This document shows positions 1 to 9,007 of a DNA stretch of 64,000 nt, one piece after another. The notes under the pieces were generated by a model that was given only the letters and a program-made list of their open reading frames with translations, made no database searches and was not told where the DNA came from. The DNA is taken from positions 2,170,001 to 2,234,000 of the forward strand of contig NZ_NEVM01000005.1 of assembly GCF_002261225.1 (NCBI RefSeq), written 5' to 3'. Within the stretch, counting starts at the first letter, position 1. Each line of letters begins with the position of its first letter. The position numbers and the translations under genes were made by a program. Origin of the DNA: Bordetella genomosp. 10 (GTDB lineage Bacteria > Pseudomonadota > Gammaproteobacteria > Burkholderiales > Burkholderiaceae_B).

Positions 1-453
1 GCAACCGCCGGCATTGGCCACCACGCGGCGCGCCTGCGCCGCCGTCATGAGGAGAGGCGGTTCGCGCGCGGCCAACGCGCGCCAGGCGGCCCGCGCGGAG
101 ACCTTCAGGCGCGTGCGCGCGATGTTCTCCAGTTGCGTCGCGCGCGCGTCCTCGCGGCCGAAACGCGGGCAGACCGCGGCCACCTTGTCCAGCATGTCCA
201 GCCCGGTGATGGCCTGGTTCAACACGAAATTGCCGGCGGCGGGCGGCAGGGCGGCGCGCGCGGCCTGCCCCTTGTTCGGCGCCGGGTCCGCGGCCCGCGC
301 CGGCGAGGAAGAAAGGATGGCGATGGCAGCCGTGGCCGCCATTACCGTAGCCATTACCGTGGCCCTTGCCGTGGCCATCCGCGTGGCCGCGCGGGCCGCG
401 AACCGCGCGCGCATGTGGGTCGCAACGATGAACGGCATGGTGCGCGCGCCCAT
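1..453 (-). CDS. Exported protein of unknown function, C-terminus cut off by the window edge
   Basis: An open frame of 151 codons runs from an ATG at 453 off the window start with no stop. The ATG overlaps the stop of the upstream MaoC gene (TGATG), which points to translational coupling and fixes the start, although an internal Met (residue 6) is possible. Residues 1-55 are Arg/Ala/Met-rich, then hydrophobic, ending in Ala-Arg-Ala-Ala, so they look like a signal peptide with a long basic n-region. The mature part has one visible Cys near residue 95 and an Arg/Ala-rich helix-like stretch. The signal-peptide DNA (about 340-400) is a run of similar hexamers encoding Met-Ala-Thr-type triplets. 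I do not recognise the family. Confidence 0.6.
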   Translation of the reverse strand, partial: MGARTMPFIVATHMRARFAARAATRMATARATVMATVMAATAAIAILSSSPARAADPAPNKGQAARAALPPAAGNFVLNQAITGLDMLDKVAAVCPRFGREDARATQLENIARTRLKVSARAAWRALAAREPPLLMTAAQARRVVANAGGC

Positions 454-902
454 CAACCCGACTTGTCTTCGCTGAGATCGAACAGTATGGTGGCGTCCAG
501 CTCCAGCACGCTTTCGCCGTGCTGGTTCAGCACCACCCAGGTCCAGGACGTGATGCCGAGATCCGGCCGCGAGGAGGACGTCCGCACGGCCTGCACGCGG
601 GCCTCCAGGCGCAACTGGTCGCCGGGCCGGACGGGAACCCGCCAGCGCACCTCGCCCAGCCCGGGCGAGCCGAAGGATTCGGAATCGTGGAGCGCGGCGT
701 CGACGGCCATGCGCATGGCCAGCGCGCAGGTATGCCAGCCGCTCGCGATGAGGCCGCCCCAGCGGCCTTCCGCGGCGCGGGCCGGATCGGCGTGGAACCA
801 TTGCGGATCGTACTGGCGGGCGAAGGCCAGGATCTCGGCCTCCGTCACGGTGACCGGTCCTCCCTTGATCACCATGCCCTGCTTGAACTCGGCGAACTTC
901 AT
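453..902 (-). CDS. MaoC-family hot-dog dehydratase-like protein
   Basis: A 149-residue protein with the single hot-dog layout of MaoC/R-specific enoyl-CoA hydratases. The hydratase signature is visible: Phe-Ala-Arg then Asp-Pro-Gln-Trp-Phe-His at about residues 27-37, followed by Gly-Gly-Leu-Ile-Ala-Ser-Gly-Trp-His around 48-57. The Asp/His pair is the catalytic pair in the family, which hydrates trans-2-enoyl-CoA. Length is typical of single-domain members. An AGGGGA ribosome site lies about 11 bases before the ATG. It is translationally coupled to the downstream exported protein. The acyl-CoA substrate and pathway cannot be told from here. Confidence 0.85.
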   Translation of the reverse strand: MKFAEFKQGMVIKGGPVTVTEAEILAFARQYDPQWFHADPARAAEGRWGGLIASGWHTCALAMRMAVDAALHDSESFGSPGLGEVRWRVPVRPGDQLRLEARVQAVRTSSSRPDLGITSWTWVVLNQHGESVLELDATILFDLSEDKSG

Positions 903-981
903 CGTGCGTCATCCCCTGGCAGCAGCCGCGCCAATCCGGCGCGGCTGCTCCTAGGATAGATCAAAGTCGCGCCGGGGGTAT

Positions 982-2004
982 TCAGCGGATCGGCCAGGGG
1001 TACATCGCCCCGCCCTGGCTCCACAGGGCGTTGGTGCCGCGCGCCAGGCCCAGCTTGCTCTGCTTGCCGACGTTGCGCTCGAAGATTTCGCCGTAATTGC
1101 CCACCGCCTTGATGGCGTTGTAGGCCCATTTCTCATCCACGCCCATGTTCTTGCCCGCGCCCGGCGTCACGCCGAGGATGCGCTGGATGTTGGGATTGGG
1201 ACTCTTGAGCATCTGGTCGACGTTCTTCTGCGTGATGCCGTATTCCTCCGCCTCCATCAGGGCGAACAGCGTCCAGCGCACCACGTCCAGCCACTGGTCG
1301 TCGCCCTGCCGCACCATCAGGCCCAGCGGCTCCTTGGAGAAGCGTTCGGGCAGGATTTCATAGTCGTCCGGCTTGGCCAGTTGCGTGGCGCGCACGGCGG
1401 CCAGTTGCGAGGCATCGTCGGTGAACGCGTCGCAGCGGCCCGATTCGAAGGCGCGCACGACTTCGGTGACCTTGTCGATGACCACCGGCGTGAACTTGAT
1501 GCCGTTGGTGCGGAACCAGTCGGCCAGGTTCAGCTCCGTCGTGGTGCCCGGCTGCACGCAGATCGTGGCGCCGTCCAGCTCCTTGGCGCTTTTCACGTTC
1601 AGCGACTTGCGCACCAGGATGCCCTGGCCGTCGTAGAAGCTGGCCGCCACGGCCGCCAGGCCCAGCGAGGTATCGCGCGTCTGCGTCAGCGTGACGGTGC
1701 GCATCAGCACGTCGACCTCGCCGGACTGCAGCGCGGTGAAGCGCTGCTGCGTCGACAGCGCGGTGCCCTTGAACTTGGAGGCGTCGCCGAACATCGCCGC
1801 GGCGACCGCGCGGCAGATGTCCACGTCCATGCCTTCCCATTCGCCCTTGCTGTTGGTGGCGCTGAAGCCCGACACGCCGTCGCTGAGACCGCATTGCACA
1901 TAGCCCTTGCTCTTGACCGCGTCGAATACCGGCCCCGCCGCAGCGCTGGCCGAAGCAAGGGCCAGCGCTGCGGCGGCGGCCAGAACGGACAAGTGTTTCT
2001 TCAT
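982..2004 (-). CDS. Periplasmic amino-acid-binding protein (AapJ/BztA type)
   Basis: A 340-residue solute-binding protein of the general L-amino-acid ABC importer type (family SBP_bac_3). Residues 1-22 form a classic signal peptide (Met-Lys-Lys, a hydrophobic core, then Ala-Ser-Ala-Ala-Ala-Gly). The mature protein starts with the AapJ-like pattern of a Tyr-Val-Gln-Cys-Gly motif followed by Gly-Val-Ser-Gly-Phe-Ser. A second Cys (Thr-Ile-Cys-Val-Gln-Pro-Gly) could pair with it. I chose the ATG at 2004 because a GGGAG ribosome site lies 9 bases upstream and the signal peptide begins there; the frame is open further upstream. The permeases and ATPase of an aap system are not adjacent, so it is an orphan or serves a distant transporter. 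Confidence 0.88.
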   Translation of the reverse strand: MKKHLSVLAAAAALALASASAAAGPVFDAVKSKGYVQCGLSDGVSGFSATNSKGEWEGMDVDICRAVAAAMFGDASKFKGTALSTQQRFTALQSGEVDVLMRTVTLTQTRDTSLGLAAVAASFYDGQGILVRKSLNVKSAKELDGATICVQPGTTTELNLADWFRTNGIKFTPVVIDKVTEVVRAFESGRCDAFTDDASQLAAVRATQLAKPDDYEILPERFSKEPLGLMVRQGDDQWLDVVRWTLFALMEAEEYGITQKNVDQMLKSPNPNIQRILGVTPGAGKNMGVDEKWAYNAIKAVGNYGEIFERNVGKQSKLGLARGTNALWSQGGAMYPWPIR

Positions 2005-2204
2005 GAGGTGTCTCCCGGATTGCGTGCCTTGCCTGAACGGATGGTTCAAGCAGGAATGGTTGAAACGCACGGGGTCCAGGCGGATGGCGTGGACCGGCGA
2101 CGGCCCGCGCGGCGACGGTGCGTCGGCGCGGGCCAGCACGCAAACTTAGGCCAGCCGGGGCCGGCCGGCAATTAGGTACAACACTAGTCGCCGGGGGCGT
2201 GTCC

Positions 2205-3236
2205 TCAGGCCGGCCGGAAGGCCGCGGCGGCGCGGCCGATGCGGTCGTTGACGGCGTCCCACTCCGGCGTGCGCGGCGGCGCCTCGACCAGGATCTTCGT
2301 ATAGCCCCGGCCATCCAGTTCGCGCATCAGGGAATAGATCGCATGGGCGTATTGCGCCGGATCGGCGGAGACCGGCTGCCAGGTCAACGCGGGGTCCATC
2401 TCCAGGGGACGAGGGGTGTAGCCGATCACCACGCAGCGGCTGCCGGCGGGCAGTCCCACCCCCACCACCAGCGCCTCCAGGGTCGCCCTGTCCACCAGCT
2501 CCAGCGGCGTGCTCGGCGCGTAGTGCGCCTTGAGCGTGCCGGACGCGCGCGGCGCGGCGGCGTCGGGCGCGTCCGGCAACCGGCCCAGCACGCGCGCGAT
2601 GTCCTCCGGCCGGATATGGCCGGGCCGCAGCAAGACGGGCCCCACGCCCTCTTGCAGGCGCGACAGGTCGAGGATGGTCGATTCGATGCCGACCTCGGCG
2701 GGGCCGCCCTGCAACACGGGCATGCCGGCGGCGACCTGCTCGGGAAACTCCGCCAGCACGTGCTCGGCGCGCGTGGGCGACACGTGGCCGAAACGGTTGG
2801 CCGACGGACCGGCCACGCCGCCATGCCCGCCCTTGAGCGCGGCAAAGACGCGCAGCAGGCGCTGCGCCACGGGATGCGCGGGGCAGCGCACGCCGACGCT
2901 GTCCTGCCCGCCGCTGACCGCCGCGTCGACGTGCGGCGCGCGCTTGAGGATCAGCGTCAACGGCCCCGGCCAGAAGGCATCGATCAAGGCGCGCGCCTGC
3001 GCCGGAACGTCGCGCGTCCAATAGTCGAGGTCCGCTTCCGGCGCGACGTGGACGATGACGGGATGATTCGAGGGCCGGCCCTTGGCGGCGTAGATGCGCG
3101 CCACCGCCCGCGGGTCTTCCGCGTCGGCGCCCAGGCCGTAGACGGTCTCGGTCGGGAAGGCGACCAGGCCGCCGCGCAGCAGCACCTGGGCGGCGTGCTC
3201 GATGTCCTGGTCGCTGGCGGCGCGGGCCTGGCTCAT
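2205..3236 (-). CDS. L-threonylcarbamoyladenylate synthase (Sua5/YwlC type)
   Basis: This 343-residue protein makes threonylcarbamoyl-AMP from threonine, bicarbonate and ATP, the first step of tRNA t6A37 formation. The N-terminal YrdC domain (about 1-210) has the Pro-Thr-Glu-Thr-Val-Tyr-Gly-Leu-Gly motif near residue 30, the Lys-Gly-Arg-Pro pocket and a Ser-Ala-Asn-Arg motif. A C-terminal Sua5 domain (about 230-343) follows a linker, so this is the long Sua5 form rather than the short TsaC form. The ATG at 3236 was chosen because it begins the recognisable N-terminus; the same frame is open upstream but that stretch is antisense to purK. It is 17 bases downstream of purK and likely cotranscribed with it. 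Confidence 0.92.
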   Translation of the reverse strand: MSQARAASDQDIEHAAQVLLRGGLVAFPTETVYGLGADAEDPRAVARIYAAKGRPSNHPVIVHVAPEADLDYWTRDVPAQARALIDAFWPGPLTLILKRAPHVDAAVSGGQDSVGVRCPAHPVAQRLLRVFAALKGGHGGVAGPSANRFGHVSPTRAEHVLAEFPEQVAAGMPVLQGGPAEVGIESTILDLSRLQEGVGPVLLRPGHIRPEDIARVLGRLPDAPDAAAPRASGTLKAHYAPSTPLELVDRATLEALVVGVGLPAGSRCVVIGYTPRPLEMDPALTWQPVSADPAQYAHAIYSLMRELDGRGYTKILVEAPPRTPEWDAVNDRIGRAAAAFRPA

Positions 3237-3253
3237 GTTCGCGTCCCCGCCGC

Positions 3254-4468
3254 TCACTGCGGCGCCGGCAGGCCCAGCGCCGCGGCCACGCGCGTGGCGT
3301 CGGCGCGGGCCTGCGCCATGGTGGCGGCGACGATGGTCACGTGGCCCATCTTGCGGCCGCGCCTGGCCTCGCGCTTGCCGTAGAGGTGCAGCTTGGCGGT
3401 GGGCACGGCCAGGGCGGCGGCCCAGTCCGGCTCGCGCTGCGCGTCGCCGGCGTCCGGGTACCAGATGTCGCCCAGGATATTCAGCATGATGGCCGGCGCC
3501 AGCAGGGCGGTGCTGCCCAGCGGCAGGCCCGCCATCGCGCGCGCCTGCTGCTCGAACTGGCTGGTGACACAGGCGTCGATGCTGTAGTGGCCGCTGTTGT
3601 GCGGCCGCGGCGCGATTTCGTTGACCAGCAGGCGGCCGTCGCGCAGGACGAAGAACTCCACGCACAGCACGCCGTGGTAGTCGAGCCCCTGGGCGATGGC
3701 GAGCGCGGACGCGGCGGCCTGCTGCTCCAGTTGCGCGTCGGGCCCCGACAAGGCGGCCAGGGCGACCGTCGACACCGCCAGGATGCCGTCGCGATGCGCG
3801 TTGCGCGCCACGGGAAACATCACGGTGGCGCCATCGAAGCCGCGCACGATGACCACGGAGATTTCATGGTCCAGCGCCAGCAGGGCTTCCAGCACGCAGG
3901 GCACGCCGCCGAACTCGTCGAACGCGGCCAGGGCCTCGGCGCGCGTGGCGACGCGGGCCTGGCCCTTGCCGTCGTAGCCCAGGCGCGCCACCTTGAGGAT
4001 GCCGGGGAACAGCGCCTCGTCGGCCTGCTCCAGGTCGGCGCGAGCGCGCACCGCGGCATGCGGGGCCACCGCGATGCCCTGGGCGGCGACGAAAGTCTTC
4101 TCGGCGATGCGGTCCTGCACCACGGCCACGGCGTCGGCGGCCGGGCTGACGCGGCAATGCGCGGCCAGGCTGCGCAGGCTCTGCGCCGGCACGTTCTCGA
4201 ATTCGGTGGTGACGGCGCGGCACAGGCGGGCCAGCTCGGCCAGGCCCTGCTCGTCGTCGTAGGCGGCGTGGATGTGCTTGTCGGCCACCATGGCGGCGGG
4301 GCCGTCGGCGGCGGGGTCCAGCACCGCCACCTTGTAGCCCAGGCTCTGCGCGGCATGGCAGAACATGCGGCCCAATTGGCCTCCGCCCAGCAGGCCCAGC
4401 CAGTCGCCCGGCGCGATGGGGGTGAACGCGGCGCCCCCGGGCGCGGAAGTGGTCGGCGCGCCGCTCAT
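3254..4468 (-). CDS. purK: N5-carboxyaminoimidazole ribonucleotide synthase
   Basis: PurK uses ATP and bicarbonate to carboxylate AIR to N5-CAIR in de novo purine synthesis. The 404-residue product has the expected ATP-grasp order: a dinucleotide-like N-terminal loop (Leu-Gly-Gly-Gly-Gln-Leu-Gly-Arg-Met) near residue 27, a central ATP-grasp domain with Gly-Tyr-Asp-Gly-Lys-Gly-Gln, and a C-terminal [11 protein letters not shown] motif. The ATG overlaps the last four bases of purE, so the two subunits of the carboxylation step are translationally coupled. There is an Ala/Pro-rich N-terminal extension of roughly 20 residues compared with E. coli. Confidence 0.96.
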   Translation of the reverse strand: MSGAPTTSAPGGAAFTPIAPGDWLGLLGGGQLGRMFCHAAQSLGYKVAVLDPAADGPAAMVADKHIHAAYDDEQGLAELARLCRAVTTEFENVPAQSLRSLAAHCRVSPAADAVAVVQDRIAEKTFVAAQGIAVAPHAAVRARADLEQADEALFPGILKVARLGYDGKGQARVATRAEALAAFDEFGGVPCVLEALLALDHEISVVIVRGFDGATVMFPVARNAHRDGILAVSTVALAALSGPDAQLEQQAAASALAIAQGLDYHGVLCVEFFVLRDGRLLVNEIAPRPHNSGHYSIDACVTSQFEQQARAMAGLPLGSTALLAPAIMLNILGDIWYPDAGDAQREPDWAAALAVPTAKLHLYGKREARRGRKMGHVTIVAATMAQARADATRVAAALGLPAPQ

Positions 4469-4995
4469 GCCGATGCTCCTTCGGGAGGGACTTTCATATT
4501 GCGGGCCGCCTCGGTCTGGCGCGCGCGGAATTCGAGCAGCCTGGCGTGCAAGGCATCGTCGGTGGTCGCCAGGTTGGCGATGGCATGCAGCGCGGCATTG
4601 GCGGCGCCGGCCTCGCCGATGGCGAACGTGGCCACCGGGACGCCCTTGGGCATCTGCACGATGGACAGCAGGGAGTCCTCGCCACGCAGGTAGCGGGACG
4701 GCACGGGCACGCCGAAGACCGGCACTTCCGTCAGCGCGGCCATCATACCCGGCAGGTGGGCGGCGCCCCCGGCCCCGGCGATGATGGCGCGCAGGCCGCG
4801 CGCGCGGGCCTGCGCGCCGTACTCGGCCATGTCGTGCGGCATGCGGTGCGCGGAGATCACCCGCGTTTCGCAGGGCACGCCGAAGTCCTGCAGCATGGCG
4901 ACAGCATGCTTCATGACCTCCCAGTCGCTGGAGGAGCCCATGATGACGCCGACCCGCGGCGCGGTCGGGGACGAGGTGGTCGTAGAGGCAGTCAT
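4465..4995 (-). CDS. purE: N5-carboxyaminoimidazole ribonucleotide mutase
   Basis: PurE converts N5-CAIR to CAIR, the step after PurK. This 176-residue class I enzyme shows Met-Gly-Ser-Ser-Ser-Asp-Trp near residue 20, the Ser-Ala-His-Arg-Met-Pro motif with the catalytic His near 49, and [10 protein letters not shown]. It overlaps purK by four bases. A 97-base gap separates it from the upstream DsbB-like gene; the gap contains a 7-bp-stem inverted repeat (5029-5049) without a T-run. Confidence 0.96.
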   Translation of the reverse strand: MTASTTTSSPTAPRVGVIMGSSSDWEVMKHAVAMLQDFGVPCETRVISAHRMPHDMAEYGAQARARGLRAIIAGAGGAAHLPGMMAALTEVPVFGVPVPSRYLRGEDSLLSIVQMPKGVPVATFAIGEAGAANAALHAIANLATTDDALHARLLEFRARQTEAARNMKVPPEGASA

Positions 4996-5092
4996 AAGCC
5001 GGAGCGCAGTCGTAAAACCTGGGATTTTAACCGGCCCCGCCCGCCGGTTCTCAGGCGGCTCGCCGGCGGCGCTCCCGCCGCGCTTCGGCGCC

Positions 5093-5755
5093 CTACCTCG
5101 GCGCGTCGGCGGACGGCGGCGACGCCGGCTGGGCGGCGGGCTGCAGGTCGGCCAGCACGGGCGTGGGCCACCATTCCGGCGGCAGCCAGGCGTATCCCTG
5201 GCCGGGCGCCGGGCAGTCGGAGAGACCGCATTGCAGGCCGGCCGCCCCCGTCGCGGCCAGGGCCACGGCCAGGAACAGCCACATGGGCAAGGCCGCCAGC
5301 ACGCCGACGCGGCGCGGCATGGCGTTGTCGCCGGCCCGGCGGTCGAAGGCCAGCATGAAGGTGCAATAGACCAGCAGGACCGCGTAGCCCGCCAGCGCCC
5401 AGGTCGCCGGCCGCAGGCCCAGCAGGGCCGGGGGCGCCAGCGGTCCCGGCGCGGCTGCGACCGCGCCGACCAGGGGCGGCAGCACCTGCAGGCCAGCCGC
5501 CGCCGCGCCGCCCAGCGCCGCCGCGAGCACCACGGCGTAATGCGCCGGCGAGGGGCCGAAGCGCAGGTTCAGGAGCAGGCCGGCGCCGGCCAGCAGATAC
5601 GCCAGGCGCTGCAATTGCGCGGCCGCGTCGGGCGCATAGCCATAGCCGAACTCCCAGACGAGCGAGAGGCCCAGGATCGCGCAGAGGACCAGCAAGGCCA
5701 GGGCATTGAGCAGCACCGAGGCGGGCCGCGGCGGGCGCATGGAGAAGATCATCAT
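5093..5755 (-). CDS. DsbB-like membrane protein lacking the CXXC motif
   Basis: A 220-residue polytopic membrane protein whose middle matches DsbB quinone-dependent thiol oxidases: the [12 protein letters not shown] segment (about 62-73) and the Trp-containing helix near 119. Where DsbB has Cys-X-X-Cys-X-X-Gln-Arg, this protein has Asp43-Ala-Ala-Ala46-Gln-Leu-Gln49-Arg50, so both catalytic cysteines are replaced but Gln-Arg is kept. No Cys lies in the loop equivalent to the second DsbB pair; instead Cys176 and Cys181 (followed by Pro) sit after the last helix. The start at 5755 lies two bases past the stop of the DUF5993 gene. Role unknown: possibly redox through the C-terminal pair, possibly non-catalytic. 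Confidence 0.7.
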   Translation of the reverse strand: MMIFSMRPPRPASVLLNALALLVLCAILGLSLVWEFGYGYAPDAAAQLQRLAYLLAGAGLLLNLRFGPSPAHYAVVLAAALGGAAAAGLQVLPPLVGAVAAAPGPLAPPALLGLRPATWALAGYAVLLVYCTFMLAFDRRAGDNAMPRRVGVLAALPMWLFLAVALAATGAAGLQCGLSDCPAPGQGYAWLPPEWWPTPVLADLQPAAQPASPPSADAPR

Positions 5756-5757
5756 GA

Positions 5758-5922
5758 TCAGAGCCGCAGTCCGGCGAGCGGCGCCAGGTGCCACTGGCCG
5801 GCCGTGGTCACGGCGAAGAGGACCAGCGTCAATATCCAAAACGTGAAGCTCGCGCCGCGGCGCCCCCGCAGTCCGAACCAGACCGCCAGCGTGCCGAGCA
5901 GAAACGGCAGCAGCATGACCAT
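5758..5922 (-). CDS. DUF5993-type small membrane protein
   Basis: A 54-residue protein with two hydrophobic helices and the pattern Leu-Leu-Pro-Phe-Leu-Leu-Gly near the N-terminus followed by Phe-Gly-Leu-Arg-Gly-Arg-Arg. This matches what I recall of the DUF5993 family, which is often paired with DsbB-like genes. I chose the ATG at 5922 over an earlier in-frame one because GGGAGG sits about 7 bases upstream. It is the first gene of a two-gene unit with the DsbB-like protein (two bases between them). Function unknown. Confidence 0.65.
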   Translation of the reverse strand: MVMLLPFLLGTLAVWFGLRGRRGASFTFWILTLVLFAVTTAGQWHLAPLAGLRL

Positions 5923-6010
5923 GTCGACGCCTCCCCTTTTAGCCCCCATCCGAGCGAATGCGCCGCACTATAAATGAAGCGCGCGGAAAAGACGACTTCA
6001 GGCGTCAAGG

Positions 6011-6100
6011 CGGCAAAAAATGCCCCCACGCTGCGCGGCTACGCCGCTTGCTGTCCCCCGAGGGGGCGTTTTTGCCTTGGGACGGCCCAGCGGCAAAAAA
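6011..6100. repeat. Stem-loop repeat element, single copy (GGCAAAAA arms)
   Basis: The gene-free stretch 5923-6288 holds this element. The core (CCCCCACGC, GCGCGGCT, CGCCGCTTGCTG, CCCCCGAGGGGGCG) matches the array at 40593-40832. Its arms read GGCAAAAAA at the left, TTTTTGCC in the middle and GGCAAAAAA again at the right. The middle arm can pair with either neighbour, giving two alternative hairpins with A-tract and T-tract flanks, as in bidirectional terminators. It lies after purC and before the DUF5993 gene on the minus strand. Confidence 0.8.
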
Positions 6101-6193
6101 CCGCGGCGGCAGGAAAAACGGCCTCGGTATAAGGCAGCGGCGGTATCAGGCAACGGCATAACGCAAGGGGCATAACGCAACCCCATGAAAGCA

Positions 6194-6219
6194 GACGGCC
6201 GCCCCAAGGGGCGGCCGTC
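6194..6219 (-). terminator. Hairpin downstream of purC
   Basis: A perfect 12-bp stem with a two-base loop (GACGGCCGCCCC, AA, GGGGCGGCCGTC) lies 70 bases past the purC stop. On the minus strand it is followed by TGCTTTC, a weak T-tract. A 13-bp direct repeat (CGTCATGCGTATC twice) adjoins it. It probably ends the fba-purC transcript. Confidence 0.65.
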
Positions 6220-6288
6220 ATGCGTATCCGTCATGCGTATCGGAAGAGGTAGCGATGGCCTTGCGCGCAGGCCATCGTCAAGCAATCC

Positions 6289-7170
6289 TCAGGCCATCAG
6301 GCGGTCCAGGGCCTCGCGATACTTGGCGGCGGTCTTCGCCAGTACGTCGGCGGGCAGGCGCGGCGCCGGCGGCGTCTTGTCCCAGTCCTGGGTTTCCAGC
6401 CAGTCGCGCACGAACTGCTTGTCGAAGGACGGCGGGCTGATGCCGACCTTGTAGCCGTCGGCCGGCCAGAAACGCGAGGAGTCCGGCGTCAGCACTTCGT
6501 CCATCAGGTGCAGCGTCCCCTGCTCGTCCAGGCCGAATTCGAACTTGGTGTCGGCGATGATGATGCCCTTGGTGGCGGCGAAGCGCGCGGCCTCGCCGTA
6601 CAGCTTGAGCGTCACGTCGCGGATGCGCTCGGCCATTTCCTGGCCCACTTCCTTGACCACATGCGCGAAATCGACGTTTTCGTCATGCGTGCCGAACTCC
6701 GCCTTGGCGGCCGGCGTGAAGATGGGCTGCGGCAACTGGCTGGCCTGCTGCAGGCCGGGCGGCAGCGCGATGCCGCACACCGCGCCGGTCGCCTGGTAAT
6801 CCTTCCAGCCCGAACCGATCAGGTAGCCCCGCGCCACCGCCTCGACCAGGATGGGCTTCAGGCGCTTGACCACGACGGCGCGGCCGCGCACCTGGTCGAC
6901 TTCGTCGGGCGCGACCACGTCCTCCGGCCGCACGCCGGTCGAATGCGTGGGCAGGATATGGCCCAGCTTGCCGAGCCAGAACTCGGTCAGCTCGGTCAGG
7001 ACCTGGCCCTTGCCGGGAATGGGGTCATCCAGGATGACGTCGAACGCGGAGATGCGGTCGGTGGCCACGATGAGCAACTTGTCGTCGCCCACCGCGTACA
7101 TGTCGCGCACCTTGCCGCGTCCCAGCAGCGGCAGGGACTTGATGCTGGATTGATGCAAGGCGGTAGTCAC
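6289..7170 (-). CDS. purC: SAICAR synthase (phosphoribosylaminoimidazole-succinocarboxamide synthase)
   Basis: PurC joins CAIR and aspartate with ATP to make SAICAR. The 293-residue product shows the family motifs: Gly-Arg-Gly-Lys-Val-Arg-Asp-Met-Tyr near residue 17, Asp-Arg-Ile-Ser-Ala-Phe-Asp near 37, and Asp-Thr-Lys-Phe-Glu-Phe-Gly in the second half. Length fits the long bacterial/yeast-like type. The start is a GTG at 7170 with AGGAAA about 8 bases upstream, only 12 bases past the fba stop, so it is cotranscribed with fba. Confidence 0.95.
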   Translation of the reverse strand: MTTALHQSSIKSLPLLGRGKVRDMYAVGDDKLLIVATDRISAFDVILDDPIPGKGQVLTELTEFWLGKLGHILPTHSTGVRPEDVVAPDEVDQVRGRAVVVKRLKPILVEAVARGYLIGSGWKDYQATGAVCGIALPPGLQQASQLPQPIFTPAAKAEFGTHDENVDFAHVVKEVGQEMAERIRDVTLKLYGEAARFAATKGIIIADTKFEFGLDEQGTLHLMDEVLTPDSSRFWPADGYKVGISPPSFDKQFVRDWLETQDWDKTPPAPRLPADVLAKTAAKYREALDRLMA

Positions 7171-7182
7171 GTGCTGGTTTCC

Positions 7183-8247
7183 TTACTGCACGACCTGGGC
7201 CAGCTTGCCGCTGGCGTAGGCCTGGGCGATATCGGTCAGCGGCGTCGCCTTGATCTTGCTGGCGTTGCCGGCGGTGCCGAATTCCGTATAGCGCTTGACA
7301 CAGATCCCCTTGGCCGCGGCGCGCGCCGGCTTCAGGTATTCGCGCGGGTCGAACTTGGCGGGATTCTCGGCGAAGAAGCGGCGGATGGCGCCGGTCATGG
7401 CCAGGCGGATGTCGGTGTCGATGTTGATCTTGCGCACGCCGTACTTGATGGCTTCCTGGATTTCCTCGACGGGCACGCCGTAGGTTTCCTTCATGTCGCC
7501 GCCGAATTCGCGGATTTCGGCCAGCAGTTCCTGCGGCACGCTGGAGCTGCCGTGCATCACCAGGTGGGTGTTGGGCAGGCGCTTGTGGATTTCCTTGATG
7601 CGGGAAATCGACAGGATGTCGCCGGTGGGCTTGCGGGTGAATTTGTAGGCGCCGTGGCTGGTGCCGATGGCGATGGCCAGGGCGTCCAGTTGCGTCTTGC
7701 GCACGAAGTCGGCCGCCTGCTCGGGATCGGTCAGCAACTGGTCCATGGTCAGCTTGCCGTCGGCGCCGTGGCCGTCTTCCTTGTCGCCCTGCATGGTTTC
7801 CAGCGAGCCCAGGCAGCCCAGTTCGCCTTCCACCGTCACGCCGACCTTGTGCGCCATGTCCACCACCTTGCGGGTGACGTCGACGTTGTAGTCGTAGTCG
7901 GCGATGGTCTTGCCGTCTTCCTTCAGCGAGCCGTCCATCATCACGCTGGAGAAGCCCAGGTTGATGGCGCCCTGGCAGATGGCCGGCGATTGGCCGTGAT
8001 CCTGGTGCATCACCACGGGGATGTGCGGATACGATTCGACGGCGGCCTGGATCAGATACTTCAGAAAGCCCTCGCCGGCATACTTGCGGGCGCCGGCCGA
8101 GGCCTGCATGATCACCGGGCTGTCGGTTTCGGCAGCCGCTTCCATGATGGCCTGGACCTGTTCCAGATTATTGACGTTGAAAGCAGGGATGCCATAACCA
8201 TGCTCGGCGGCGTGGTCGAGCAACTGGCGCATCGAAACTAGGGCCAT
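7183..8247 (-). CDS. fba: Class II fructose-bisphosphate aldolase
   Basis: This zinc aldolase interconverts fructose-1,6-bisphosphate with DHAP and glyceraldehyde-3-phosphate. The 354-residue product starts [10 protein letters not shown] and carries Pro-Ala-Phe-Asn-Val-Asn, the His-Gln-Asp-His-Gly metal/catalytic motif near residue 80, Glu-Gly-Glu-Leu-Gly near 137 and His-Gly-Ser-Ser-Ser near 236, typical of the Calvin-cycle-type subgroup. GGAGGA precedes the ATG by about 9 bases. If the organism lacks 6-phosphofructokinase, as bordetellae do, it would work in gluconeogenesis; that is inference. Confidence 0.96.
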   Translation of the reverse strand: MALVSMRQLLDHAAEHGYGIPAFNVNNLEQVQAIMEAAAETDSPVIMQASAGARKYAGEGFLKYLIQAAVESYPHIPVVMHQDHGQSPAICQGAINLGFSSVMMDGSLKEDGKTIADYDYNVDVTRKVVDMAHKVGVTVEGELGCLGSLETMQGDKEDGHGADGKLTMDQLLTDPEQAADFVRKTQLDALAIAIGTSHGAYKFTRKPTGDILSISRIKEIHKRLPNTHLVMHGSSSVPQELLAEIREFGGDMKETYGVPVEEIQEAIKYGVRKINIDTDIRLAMTGAIRRFFAENPAKFDPREYLKPARAAAKGICVKRYTEFGTAGNASKIKATPLTDIAQAYASGKLAQVVQ

Positions 8248-8514
8248 GAGAGAGATCCTCCAGGGGTGCTTATTGAAAAATGATGGAAACCGGTGAATGC
8301 GGCGATTTTACCGGGGACCGGAGGAAAGTTCTTGCAACCATGGATTTACGTCTTCCAGCGGATTGTTTCCGGGTTTATCCCTGGCCACCCCGGGCGCCGA
8401 TGTTACGCTGAACCTCGTGCCGCGCCGGCGGTCATTAACGACGTGTCGCGGACGTTCGCGCCCGGCCCTGTCGTTCCGGCGGGCCGCGTCTCTGTCTCTT
8501 CGAAGGAAAGCCCC

Positions 8515-8871
8515 ATGAAAATCAGGATCTCCGCTGCTTTGCTGCTCCTCGCCGCCGGCGCCGGCGCCCAGGCGCAAGTGCCGATCTCGGCCCAGACCGC
8601 GCCGCCGCCGGCCGGGGCGGGCGGCGTGCAGGAATACAGTTTTCCTTCGCAGCCCGGCAGCTATTCGCCGCCGTCCACGCTACGCATGACCGTGTCGCCG
8701 CAGGCCGCCCCGATGCAGCCGCCGCCGGTCCGCGATACGCCGGAAAGCCTGCGCAAGTACACCGAGTGCCGGGATGAGGCGGACCGGGCCTCGACCTCGG
8801 CGGCCAAGATGCGGGATGCGGTGGGCCAGTGCCTGCAGGAACTCAATGCCCGCCGGGCGCAAGGCGAGTAA
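8515..8871 (+). CDS. Small exported Pro-rich protein of unknown function
   Basis: A 118-residue protein with a clear signal peptide (Met-Lys-Ile-Arg, a Leu/Ala core, Ala-Gln-Ala-Gln near residue 20). The mature region is Pro/Ser/Gln-rich up to about residue 80 and then helical and charged, with two Cys (Tyr-Thr-Glu-Cys and Gly-Gln-Cys) about 22 residues apart that could form a disulfide. AAGGAAAG lies about 6 bases before the chosen ATG; the frame is open upstream but that part has no ribosome site. Not recognised. It is alone on the plus strand, with an 11-bp tandem repeat array right after its stop. Confidence 0.7.
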   Translation: MKIRISAALLLLAAGAGAQAQVPISAQTAPPPAGAGGVQEYSFPSQPGSYSPPSTLRMTVSPQAAPMQPPPVRDTPESLRKYTECRDEADRASTSAAKMRDAVGQCLQELNARRAQGE

Positions 8872-8937
8872 GGCACATCCGAGGCACACCCGAGGCAAAC
8901 CCGGGGCACGCCCGGGTCGCACCAAGGTCACACCAGG
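8872..8937. repeat. Six tandem 11-bp units, the last two diverged
   Basis: Immediately after the preceding stop codon, an 11-bp unit (GGCACAYCCGA and close variants: GGCAAACCCGG, GGCACGCCCGG, then GTCGCACCAAG, GTCACACCAGG) repeats head to tail six times. The first four differ from each other at one to four positions and the last two have drifted. The period is one helical turn. No protein or hairpin role is evident. Confidence 0.75.
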
Positions 8938-9007
8938 GACGGGCGGCGCGGTTAAACTCCGTTTCGACGCATCAAGTTACTTTTCTCGTACGCCGCGCCT
9001 GCCCGTC

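Noticed and set aside
5029..5049. Terminator between the DsbB-like gene and purE
   Set aside because: A 7-bp stem exists but the T-tract is on the wrong side for either transcript.
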